Assembly (NCBI GenBank): GCA_018873245.2 | Contig: JAEMBT020000009.1 | Span: 434,001 to 498,000, forward strand | Direction of reading: 5' to 3' | Length of the DNA stretch: 64,000 nucleotides | Source of the DNA: Archegozetes longisetosus | Lineage: Eukaryota; Arthropoda; Arachnida; Sarcoptiformes; Trhypochthoniidae | In this document: piece after piece, positions 13,478 to 25,485 of the stretch | Layout of the letters: each line of letters begins with the position of its first letter | Position numbering within the stretch: the first letter of the stretch is position 1 | Position numbers and translations under genes: made by a program | Notes under the pieces: model-generated | Told to the model about the DNA's origin: nothing | The model's input: only the letters and a program-made list of their open reading frames with translations | Database searches by the model: none

Positions 13478-13603
13478 TAAAACGTTTTGAAAGATGAAAA
13501 AACGAGTGAGAGATTCTTTACTGTTGTATCTATTCATTTTGTTGAATGCTGTGGCAGAGAGCGACGAAAATGCAGTTTCTACCGAAAGTGAACATGAGAT
13601 TTA
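13478..13603 (+). CDS. Candidate first coding exon encoding a signal peptide
   Basis: A pyrimidine-rich acceptor (about 13455-13477, ending TTCTCAG) is followed 16 bases later by an ATG at 13494 with A at -3. The frame encodes 36 residues: a basic start (MKKRVRD), a hydrophobic core (LLLYLFILL), a small-residue cleavage-like site (NAVA-E), then an acidic Ser/Glu-rich stretch (SDENAVSTESEHEI). The next bases, TA|GTAAGAG, give a strong donor at 13604, leaving phase 2. The local sequence is GC-richer than its flanks. Without splicing, the frame stops at once (TAG). I could not find a convincing next exon; acceptors at 15799 and 24021 give short open frames. It may be a secreted protein or peptide precursor, or a chance frame. 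Confidence 0.35.
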
Positions 13604-16600
13604 GTAAGAGATTCATTGATTTATGCGATGCATTAAAAAATGTTCTCTAAAAGAAACGAAAAAATATTGCGCGAAAAGTTCATTACGGAAGAGAATAATA
13701 AAAGTTATGCAAAATGGAGACAAAGAATAAAACTAATTCATAAGTGTATTATAAATTGAAATGTTTTTGCTTATTATGACAAATGTGGCATCATTAATTT
13801 GATGATTCGAAAGCAGTTGCAATTATCTATTTATCCTTTTGAACAAAATCATAATCGATGTTATGTTTAGGCTCGAACTTAAATCGATTTTGTGCTTTCT
13901 CAAGCATTACTTGCTTTTTATGCATTCTCTCAGTCATTATCTTATTTTGAAAAGTTTTGCTGTTTTGCTGCATGTCTTTTATTTCGATTCTCAAGTGTAT
14001 TGTAAAACACTGAGTATTATGATTTCTGTAGAATATTCTCTCCAGAATCAAAGTCTCATAACTTGATCATAAGTTTATTTTGAGATGAAAAAAATTATTT
14101 ATCATATTTGAAGAAATATAGAAAAGACCAGATCATGGAAAGCCGATTATACAGAACTGGCAGACAAGCATTTTTGATGTAAACTCCTTTTTATTGCAAT
14201 CTTATGCAATGTTTTGCTTCACTTCTTTGAAATATTGTCAATTTATCCAAGTCTAACCTGCTTTTTGGAATAAATTTTCATTCATTTAATATTCACAAAT
14301 ATATGAGAAAATGTTTGAATCTTATACTGATTAATAAATGGATTGCAGACCTCATTACACATAATTCTCTTTAAGCAAAAAATTAATAAACAAAGTATTA
14401 AATGCAGAGTCTAGTAGAGATCGCATTCTGATTACATCCATGAATAGAGAAAGACTCAGAGAGAAGAGTCAATGAATAAAACAGAATAAAAAGTAGCAAA
14501 AAAGATAGTGCGCGTAAAGTAGAGAAGTGCGATTTAAGTGCGATATGTCTAAAAAGCGGATGCCATATAAAACTATGCGATGCAATCAATCAGTGTCATT
14601 GTCATTGTATTGTGTTCTCTTAGCATTTATTATGCACTATTCACACATCACTTATATTAGTATAACCATTCAGAACTCAACAGACACAATCGTAGAAATG
14701 ATAACCCAGTTTTGATCACATATATTCACGTTTGTCAACTAATTGCTATTTCATATTGATCGCAAATCCTATCAACAAATCCACAGATAACTAATCGACT
14801 AACAGATAATCAATACAATTTATAAACCAATATGTAGATAAATTTGGTGTGCAATTACAATTATTGCGTGAGCATAATTAAGTGCATATTAGTTTAAGTG
14901 CTTTCATTTATTTGAACAAATTCCGGGTTTCGTAACGCTTTGCATATGTTTTTCTTCTGAAAGTTTCAAAAATGAGCCAATATATTGATGTCTTGAAATG
15001 ATCAAGATATTAATCTCTATTCATGTCAATTGGGTTATGAATTTGAAAATAATTTCTATCAAATTACTATTATTATAAAGGAAAGTAAATATTTGCTTCG
15101 AACAGATCGTAAATATTCTCTCCATTTGTTTAATGCAATAAATTGTTTGAAACATGCGCTTAAAGCCAATCATTACAAGAAAGCATTAATTCATAGTAAA
15201 ACTTATTACTTAAAATGCAAATAATAACTTTCTCAATGATATAGTTTTGCAAAACCTTTAAGCTTAATGTTTTGCAAATTATATTTTGCCTACAAGTGAT
15301 TGGTAGTTATGAAAATTTGAGAAGCTCATTTTCTAACCAAATATTATTGATTATTTTATCAAAATTAACAAAATTGTTTTGGTATCTTATTATCCAATCA
15401 ATATTACATTAATGTTAAGAGAAGTTGAATACAAATCTAAGAAAAGGAAGGAAACGAAAAACCAATCAATTGCCATATACCTGTTATTAGATTGTTCTTA
15501 AGGTTCAAAGTCTGGCACAATTATCGCTATCATAATAAAAACGTACACATATGTCTATGACTCGAATTAATGTCTACTTTGATTATATATATTATCGCAA
15601 ATTTTTTTTCTTCTAAAAAGATAGTTTAAAGCAATCAAACGATCGATCATTTAGTTCATGAGAGTTCGTATAATTGAAGTTAAGAGAGCTAACAATCGAT
15701 AAATGACTGACTTTAACACGCATTAAATTTGAAGTGAAATGAAAATTTCTTTAGTCAACGTTTTTACTCTTTGGTCGCATGCAAACTCCACATTTTCAGT
15801 ATTGATGGCAACAAAACAGCTAAAATCAGTTCGCTTTTCAAAATATTTTTATTTATTTCAATCGAGAAGTTGTGTTAGAGAATATAATGAATTTTGTTCA
15901 ATAAAATAGTGAACATTTACTTAAATTTGAATACGTTGAGCAAATAATGCAGTAGTTGCTTGTCAATTATTTCGTATACTTTATTATATCTGCAACAGAC
16001 AGAAAATTGACTGTATTTGCAATCTTATTATAATATTGTAATGAGTCAATCTATCAAAAATGAAGACAATAACTAAAACTAATTATTATATTATTTAGTG
16101 AATCTCAACATTAGTTGTCAGTTCAATGACAACTTTTGACAAACAAAATTTACTTTGAATTATTGCAAGCTTAATTGTTGGATATAAGTAAACATGATTG
16201 CAAATGATTTGATAATTATTTTAATTAATCAGAATTGGCGCTTCGAAATTATTCATTGAATCGATAGTGGTTTTAAAAAAGAGGAAATTCAATAAACAGA
16301 GTCTGCATTGATTGAATACTTGCTTTAAATCTGAATTGAGACTCTCGAATGCACTTATAATGATTGAAAACTGTATTGACTAAAAGATTGCATACAACTT
16401 AGAGTGAAATTCAATTATTTTATTGACATATTGAGCCAATTTGAATCCTTTTAAATTGAAACACATTTTGAATATAACGTAAACTGAATAACTAATCTTT
16501 ATATAGTTACGTATTATTTTGGTTTCGTGCAAATAAATTTCTCAAATGAAAATATTAAAAAAGTGACGCACCCTTTAATATAATATATTATTAATATTAT

Positions 16601-19600
16601 TATTTTGGTTCTCTCTAATCAATTTTGAGTGATTGCAAACCACTAATTTAAAGGCTTCACTATTGAACTAGTCATTTTTCAGATCCTTTAAGCTATTTAT
16701 AAATTATCGAGACAATACAATTTCAGTAATCGTATATCAATTGAAGTAACTATTAAGGTTGTTTAGTAGTCGAATGAATTAGCATTCTTACGGCAAAATT
16801 GAATTTATTTGAAGAAAAAGTGTAATAGAATTTGTCAATTCAATTGAATCACATCTACATAGAGAAGATCAATTTTCAGATTCAATAAAACAAAACCTGA
16901 ATTAATGATAAAAATAATCAAATTACTAGACTTAAGACAGTTTCAAATTATAGGTGGTTTTCAATTTTATAAATGATTACATGAGAGTTTAATTACTTGG
17001 AAAGAGCTAGTCAAATCAATTATTATATCTTTTGGAATAAGTACTAAAAACTGTCTGGTATATTTTGATTAATAAATCAAATTTGTGTCTAATAATTAGT
17101 GAGACATCAATTTTTGGTTCTGTACTCAATTATGAGGCTAATTTCTATTTGTTATATATTTTCAAATGCTTCAAACGAAATGATTTACAGAACTTTACGT
17201 TACAACCACTCAAATTAAATTTAAATGGCTCGTTGTTTATGTCTACAAATTGTGTGTAGTTTTGTTTTGCTTTAGTAACAATTTTTTATTGCATTATAGT
17301 TAGAAATCAATGGTTCAATCCGTCAATGCATTAACGGATCACGTTTTAAATCACTTTTTAGGTAAATGTTTTGATAGGATCACGAAAATGACGTTAATTC
17401 CTAGATATCCAAATGTATTAATTCATATCTTTTAAATTACTTTTTGTCTAAATTATTGTTTAGATTTATGCTAACACACAAACTAATTGTTTAATACTTG
17501 TATCAGTCACATGATCGTACTTTAAATGGCTATTAAATCCTAATCTTTTCTCACATTTAGATCAAACACATAATTGTTACGATACTTTGTGAACATTATT
17601 CACATCTTGATTGAGACTACATTTATTATTAGTCCTTAATTATTATTCATTTTTACTCAAACTCAACATACTTTCAAGCTACTAATTAAAAAATGATTAA
17701 TACAAGATTGAATCTCAAATCGTTAATATACTAAAAATTAAATCAATTAGAAAAGCTGAATAAAAAACCAGATATATTTGGAAACATGTGTTCTATCAGT
17801 TGAGTAATAATTGAGCGACAACTTCAAACTTAAGTAACCTATTACTAAAGCTATGAAATATATATATATATATATATTTACAAATTATGCATGAGATATG
17901 AGAGCATTTCGTTCTCTTTCCTGAATATTGTCGTTATAGACGGAAGTCGGCAAAAACATATTTTCTAGAATGATTCACAATAATAACGTCAATCAACGAT
18001 TGATTATGTGTTAAAATACTGATAAGCTGTAAAAGCATTGACTTAATTAGGGCAAATTTATGGGGAAACAAACTTTAAACATCTGGCATATTATATATGG
18101 ATGAATACATATCTTTCAAACTCTACTTATTACTATAGCAATATTTGAAACTTTAAGAATATTCTTCAAAAGTTCATTATATACTAGATTTTCTTGGAAT
18201 TTTGTTTGATTTATTGGTAGACAAGAAATTGAAGATTTTATTACAATAAAGAATTAAGAAAATAACCAATTTATAAGAATTTTGTGAAGAGTATTAATTA
18301 ATTAAATTTTCAATTATTTATAGACAGCTTCCTTTCCGAATGAGTGACTATTTATTTTTCTTTTGTAGACCCGTATTATATATTTCTTTTCTATTCTAAG
18401 ACATCAATTTAAGTCGCATTACACACGACTTTGCATTTTCTCGAATCGATTCAATTTTCCATTAGTGGGAGAGAACAGAATTTTGAAATACAACCGAAAT
18501 GGCAATTAAAATCACTGCAACAAAAAAGTTTCACTGTCAGTATTCTGGAAATCGTATCGGTTAGAAAAAGCTTAGTTTCATGTTCATACCCAGCAAATGA
18601 TAAGAATATTTAATAAGCTCTGAACGTATTTTGATTCTGCTGTGTATCCTAACTTTAAATCAAATTTGGATAAACAAAGTCTTTAGTAAATGCCCTCAAA
18701 GCAAGAAGTAACTAAATAATTATAAAAATGATTTAAATAAAAACGTTAAGTGAGCGTAGATAAGTTTGCAAGCAACAATTATTCAAGGAGCTCTCTATGC
18801 TTGAGGTCAGAAGTAAAGGTACAGAATCTTATCAACAAATCAGTTTCACTTGATTACATTTGATAAGGAGTTGCAGTCCTTATTTCAGCTAAAACTGATA
18901 TCAAATAAGTTCTACCGATTACTGAAGTAATGAACAAAGGCAAAATGATCTGAGAATTAAAGACAGTATTCTTTGTATTCTGTGGTTGTGCTGACATTTA
19001 TGAAACCATATTATGACTTTTTGTTGAACAAGACTAATGAATAAATGGTCAATAAATGTTAGAAGAATCGGACTATATTTTATTATTAGGATCGAAAGCT
19101 ATCGATTGTTGCAAACTAGATAGATATATATTGTTTTGACTCGAATATAATTTGTAATCTTATGATTGAATAGAAGATTATCAGCAAAGACTGGACTTTC
19201 TCCAAATTGTTTACCTAAATGATTGATATTGAGTATAGCTTAGTAGTCATAAATTAGGGGAAAAACCAAGGAGAACCCCACCTAAAGTTAAATTAAGAAT
19301 CACAGTTAATAAAAGTAATTAATGCTTCTCTGCTGTCCTTGTTTGAATCACGTAAACCTCACACTATTTAACCTTGTGTGTTCTCATAAAATAAAACTGC
19401 ATTAGTGGTAATTTTGCCTTTAAGTTTCATTTTTCTATAAACAAGTTTTCATATTAAAAGCTTTCTATCTATCGTTGAAAATTTGGTTCAGTTTTCATAG
19501 AAAATGACCTCATTCATTTTAGGAATTTGATACAATGAAGCAAAGTTTATCCATTTGAAGTAAAATTTGTTCATGCTTCATTAAATCATAGAGTGATAGT

Positions 19601-20113
19601 CCAAATTATTTGTTATTAACTGAATAAAAGTTAGCACTTTTGAAACACGATCTTAACTCAAATTTTAGAATTGCTGCTCAAATTTGTGACGGAAAGTACT
19701 ATTGTGTGTTGGCTATAATGACTGAAACAGTAGACAATCATTTTCATAGCCTTAAATGAACATTCAATGTGCCTAATAGTTGAAATAAGATATAATAATA
19801 TTTAGTTTGAGAGATGAACTGATCGAAAAGTTTGATATGAGGTAAGAGTGTTGAACTTTCATCATTACAATTGACACTGACTATAATATAAAACTTGAAT
19901 TCCGATTTCCTTTAAACTTATGCAATGCTTTTCTCTTTATATTTGGCGAATGTTTGAACACCCCTTTTAAAAACGTATCGCAATGTCTGTAAAAGCATCG
20001 GATTCAGTCTTTATTTTTCTCTTCTGTTCAAACTTTACGTTTTTTTTATATTTCTAAAGGCGTGATGAAAAATAATTCTTTCGCAGTAAAATAGAAGAAT
20101 AAAAGGAATGCAA

Positions 20114-20115
<2 letters not shown>
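13604..20115. other. AT-rich non-coding stretch
   Basis: I see no supportable gene. Short open frames exist but lack coding character or begin without ATG. A 20-bp (TA)n run sits at 17858-17877 and a TTA/AT-rich run near 16576-16604. If the exon at 13478 is real, part of this is its intron. Confidence 0.5.
17858..17877. repeat. (TA)n microsatellite
   Basis: Twenty bases of uninterrupted alternating A and T. Similar runs lie at 40328-40344 and 63162-63177. Confidence 0.9.

Positions 20116-20184
<69 letters not shown>
20116..20184. repeat. (GA)n microsatellite, about 34 units
   Basis: A perfect 69-base AG/GA dinucleotide array, the longest in the window. It is uninterrupted, so it is probably young or prone to length change, and its assembled length may be unreliable. 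Confidence 0.97.
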
Positions 20185-20188
<4 letters not shown>

Positions 20189-22235
20189 ATATAAAAACAC
20201 GCGAACCTTATACCAATACTTTGAACTAATGTCCGTTTCTATGCTCTTCGATATTGTTTTTCAATATTTGCCTTTTAGAGACTGGGGTTGAAACCAAGAA
20301 AGAAAACTATTGTTGTCAGGAAAATATTTTTGTTTGTTTCTGAATTTTGATTCGAAAAGTTTTAGGAGTATATAAGCATAGAATTGAGATTTGAATAATC
20401 GCCCGAATATTTGATTGCATGAGTTTAGAAGTCAGACATGCAATAATGATTTAAACCAGAAAATAAATGCTAATTTTCTCAGTCAAACACGCAATTCTTA
20501 AAATTATTCTAATGTCACAATGAAATTATTCATAAATTTTTCAGTATTTTCTTTAATTCTGCTTTTATTCTCTTGATTTGGTGCCTCAACGTTACAACAA
20601 AAATGGGTTTCAGTTCAAGATTTTAAAGTGCGACAAAAGTTTTACTCCTTGAATAATGAATGATTGACTCTAAACAAAACTATAATGAAGCAGTTTCTCA
20701 ATTTTCAATAAACTTTTGATGAAAACTTAAAAATATTCGCACGTCAATTGTGTGCAATTTTCTATAATGTCTGAATATAGTCCAAAGAAATCATGTTAAG
20801 AAGTTTTGTTTAAGAATTTATGAGAAAAATTGAAAAATAGATGTTTTGAATTCAGGACCACATCTCTATTGTTGAAATGCTTTTATATATTCGCATAAAA
20901 CAAACAACAAAATGCGTGTCGGAATAATATAATATCTGAAAACATTGAGAGAGCAAATTTTCGGTTAAATAACATATTTTGAATTGTTTACACTCAGATT
21001 CATATTTTTCTATTCTTAAAAAGCAGAACAAAATTATACCTAATATAAATCATTTGCGTACAGTATGATATATGCAATGAGTACTAGTGCTGAATATGAA
21101 TAATATGCTAACATTCAAGCAATTTATTAACATTTAGTTTTTGAATAGTTTTTATGCAAATAGTCTCTTTTATAGTTTGCGAACTTCTAGAATTATCAAC
21201 AGAAATGGTATGAATCGCTCAAACCATTTATTTACTCTGTTTTAGGAAATGAATAATAAGAAAAATTTATGAGATATAGAATGCAAGTAAAGGAAACAAA
21301 TACTTTTCAATTTAAACAAACATTATGAATATTTGGCAAAATCAGAATCAAGTTTTAATAACAAGAAGTAATTTGCTAAAAAATTAATTTTTTACATTCC
21401 AAACATATAAGTTGACAACTTATTCATGATTTCAAAGTTAATAAATAGATTGACCGATAATAAATTAGAAAATTTTGTGCCAATGTTTAATTAAATGTAC
21501 AAGAAACTTGTTTGAGAGACTTTGCATTTAATGAATGCACTGCAAAATTAATAAACTGAACAAAATTTTGAAAACTTTGACACGTTTACAAGGACTGCAT
21601 TTTTTATCATAAAAGAAATAGTATTGTGAGCTTTGCTCAATTGTTTGAGAGTCTAAACAAAAAGTAGAACTCATATTATTTTAATAGACTTACAGTACAA
21701 TAAAGCTCGAGAATTAGATCTTCTTTTAGCAGTTACACAAAGGCTTGTCATCACTCCTATGATGCGTAATAAGCATCAGACATGGAACTCAAAAGTAGAC
21801 ACATAAATAATATCCAAATTGTTTGAAATAGTTTCATTGAACTTTTCAAGTACAAAAAATATAGTAAAAAATTTCAATTTCATGTGTTTTTTATTTCATT
21901 GATTTGATTGAAAATCTGAGAAGCAAAAGTTTACACTAAATTAAACTCTACAGCTATAAGTCTGAGATATTAATATCAAATATTTAATGAAAATCTAGTT
22001 CAATGAATATTCGTCGTTAAACTAATGAAATTGAATGCAATATGTTGTATGATATGGCCTAAAATTCATCATTTATTGACTTTTAATTTAAAAAATGAAT
22101 GCTCTATGTTTTGTTTAGTTTGTTTGATCAGAACTGGGATTAAAAAATGTTTAACTTCAACAAAAGCTATAATATTTGACTGTAAATTATATTATTGAAT
22201 AGAGTAATAAAATGAGTATTACTATTATATATGTT
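20185..22235. other. AT-rich non-coding stretch
   Basis: Nothing coding or RNA-like stands out between the GA array and the CpG-richer island. There are only short chance frames and A/T-rich runs. Confidence 0.5.
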
Positions 22236-22440
22236 TACGAGTGCGCCGATTGCGATGCGTTCTCGCCTCCCACTGATTGCCTAGAATTTGGGTTATGTTA
22301 TGTGTGCTGTACTGTACGTACTTTACAGTGTTTGTAACTCAGAGAGAATGAGAGAATAGAAGCAAAGCTCGATCTCGAATCGATCTCAGATACTGTTTTA
22401 GTTGTCGTGTGTGTGCGTTAGCAGTGTTTAGAAACATCAT
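22236..22440 (+). promoter_or_regulatory. CpG-richer island; possible promoter or non-coding first exon
   Basis: About 205 bases at roughly 45% GC with about a dozen CpGs (for example GCGCCGATTGCGATGCG and CTCGATCTCGAATCGAT) stand out from the AT-rich background. No long frame runs through it. A possible short non-coding exon follows: a pyrimidine-rich acceptor (TTCACTGACTTTTAG, ending 22851) and a consensus donor GTAAGT at 22896-22901. Kekkon-type genes often have untranslated leader exons far upstream, so this could serve the LRR-Ig gene that starts 9.5 kb downstream. The strand and this link are inference. Confidence 0.3.
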
Positions 22441-22901
22441 ATTCACTGTCTATATGTGTAATATTACAATATTAACTGACAAAAAGATATTTTCATCCAA
22501 TACTAACTTCATTTTCGGAGCTATATATGAATCGAATTTGTTGTTGTTTTGATAAGAATTAATTTTTCAAAAATCTTATCTTCTTATGAAATGTGCAAAA
22601 TTGAGAAAACTTAACAGTCTCTCATATTATTCTAACTTTTCATTCGTACTGAACGGGTATGTGATTAATATTTGATTCTTGAATATAATAAATAACGTTT
22701 AAGAGAGTGGAAGTAAAGTGTTTATAAAGCCAGGCAAAAAATAATAGACGAAAAATTATTATAAGGTAAAAATTTAAGGAATCTTCGCAATTTTTTCTCC
22801 TTTTTTGTGTTCTGTTTATTAAAAATACTTTTCTTATTCACTGACTTTTAGTCTTCTCTAAATCAGAGCTGAGAACAGATAGAAAAATATAAAGAGTAAG
22901 T

Positions 22902-25431
22902 TTTTTTTATAACATTATATCATTTGTACTTAAATTAGTTTGTGTTCAAGTTCAGAGTTCAATGAATTTTTCACTTAGAAATTGGAAAAATGATTATAAA
23001 AGTAATCATTTCGCAATTAAAGTTGTTTCATTTATAGTTTCTATTTTTACAAATAAATAATTTTTGTTTTAATTGAAATCTATTTTTATTGTTGAAATTT
23101 CTCTCATACTCTATTTAATACTGGACTGAAAGTGATGTATATTTTTGTTAAATAAAGAAATCATTATTAAATAGAATATTTAATAGCCTCGAGTTATTCC
23201 AGAGATATTTTACATAAAGCTTTTATGAAAAGTGATATCCATTTAGTCTTCTGGTTTTCCCTAAATTGTTAAAAACAAAACAAAATAGAAAATTATTTAC
23301 TCGAATTAGATTTGATGATAGAATGAAATTTAAAATCGATTGAAAAAAGAAAATTGACAGCAAAAGTTTATTCATTCTATTCGATAAGGGCTTAGATTAA
23401 AGCTGAAAGTAATATTTATTTGTTATCACTTTTCTGGATTTGATATTTTCATCTTTTAATCTCAATCCCTAATGAGTTTTTATGAGAAATGAAAACTTCC
23501 TCCGAAACAGAAAATGCTAGAAGTCCTATAAATTTCAATTTGCAGCCAACACAAAGCCATAGCAAACACTATCTTTTGATTGCAATACTCTTCTCGACAG
23601 AGCGTTGCCTTCAACTGAATTGTTGTGCAAAACAAGTGGAAAACTTGTGTCTGAATGCTTTAGCTATCGTCTCCTCTTCTATCCGTTGCATTACTACTTC
23701 TAGCTGAGCTTCTTCTAACTGAGCTTTAGCGATGTTAGAAATGAGGACAATTTCTATTTCTCAATTTCCTCTGTTCAAAAGTCACTCTCTTTTGCATACA
23801 TTGCATACACACTTGTCATGCAGTGAAGCTCTCTTTCGGGATTGAAGATCTGGTTTTTAATGTTTGCTGAGAGCTATTTCTTTTATATTTCTTCTACTTT
23901 TAGTATTAAGTTATTTTACAGCCATTGTTTATACTGACTTCAAAAAGCATATCAAATGTACAGTCAATCTCTTATATGAATTTGAATTAATGCAAAAATG
24001 CATCTCAAATTTATATTATTTTCAGCTATTGGTCGAATTTTTTATTTGAAAACTGGCATACTCTTAGAAGTCATATACAAAATCACTTTTTCAATTGATT
24101 TGCATGAAAATTAGATCTAATTGCATTACTTCTGTTATTTGAGGCCTGACTGTATGACAAGTTATGACATGTTATGGCAATACATTTAAATGCAATGCAT
24201 GTATTGTTTCAAGTGTTTTACTGTGAGCCCCAACTATTATAAAGTGGTATAAGTTTGCATTTCTGATGCTATATTGAGATTTAGTGTTTTCCATGACTTA
24301 GTCTTGTTTTAGAGATGATAAAAGTAAACGCAAGATATATTACAAGAATATTTTATTTCTTTAACTTTATGGACACCAAAATGAATCAATAGATTAAAGC
24401 TCCAGTTCTATAGTTCAAGAATAGTATAAGAAATTTGTGTTCACTCAGTACTAGTGTAGCTGTACAGTTAAATGAAGAATTAATAGCTTATTTTCATTAG
24501 ACTCTACTCTTCTCTCTATTGCTTTTAGAGCCAAGTGAAGCAACATATCCATCACCCCTTCTATACAATAAAAGTGAAACTCAACTATAGTAAAGTCTCT
24601 GAACTTCTCTTTTTTTATTATACTGTACATCAAAATACAATGTGTGATATGGGAGATAAATAGCGCTGAAAGAGTGTTGTACTAAAAGCGTATTGAAAAA
24701 GAAGAGATGTGTTTAACTGACGTGAGCTCTAAAACCAATCGAGCTTTTGCTCTTAAATATTTTGGTCACTATTTAGTCATTAATTTAGTTCTTTGAACCA
24801 AGTTCTGAATTTGAATTCATTCGACCATGTTGATAGAAAAGTTATACGTTATTGAATCAAATAAATAGAATTCTATTTGAGAATAAGTCAAATAATTGTA
24901 TTCATTGTATATGTTTATGAATGACTTTTGATCAAGAAAGTAATAGATTTAGCCTCTAATAAATGGAAAACTAGAATAAGGTTCATAAAAAGAATTGATT
25001 TAAGTATTGTTTAATATATTCATAGAAAACCTTATAGAGAGGTATTCATTACAGGTAAGTTTGACGTATATTATGGTAATATATGATTGTACTCTCTTAT
25101 GGTCTTATTAGGTAAAAATAAAAGTTTCCAAGGCAAAATCCGGCAAAATGAACAAAATCATCACAAATCACATAATCTTCTTAAACAGTTTGAGAGCTGA
25201 GCTCAGTTTTTAAATAGTAGGTATTTCATGAAGCGTTCATCTTAAATCAAATCTTAGGATCAATTCGACATTTCTTATAAGTCTATTGCTTTCTGAATCA
25301 CAGTTTTTTATCAAATTAGAGAACTTATGAATAATAACTTCATATTTTTTCAATAAAATATTCTCATTTTGTTTCCTTATTGAATTATTTGACTCTTAAT
25401 CATATGCAAATTCAATAATACTTTACAAATG

Positions 25432-25434
<3 letters not shown>
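22902..25434. other. AT-rich stretch with one GC-richer patch
   Basis: An ATG-started 72-codon frame at 23489-23707 (+) lies in a GC-richer patch but has no recognisable motif. A transposon-end-like 14-mer, GAGGCCTGACTGTA, lies at 24141-24154. I see no gene I would support. Confidence 0.45.

Positions 25435-25482
<48 letters not shown>
25435..25482. repeat. (GA)n microsatellite, 24 units
   Basis: A perfect 48-base GA array, flanked by ordinary AT-rich sequence. Confidence 0.97.

Positions 25483-25485
<3 letters not shown>

Noticed and set aside
18369-18613. Strong acceptor (TTTTTCTTTTGTAG) followed by open frames
   Set aside because: Joining it to the signal-peptide exon makes a stop codon at the junction, and no donor or motif defines an exon.
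23489-23707. 72-codon ATG-started frame in a GC-richer patch
   Set aside because: No recognisable motif, no partner exon; left as a note in the stretch description.
23864-24049. Hydrophobic frame resembling a signal peptide
   Set aside because: Begins at TTG with no usable ATG at its start; sequence is A/T-driven Leu, Phe and Tyr.
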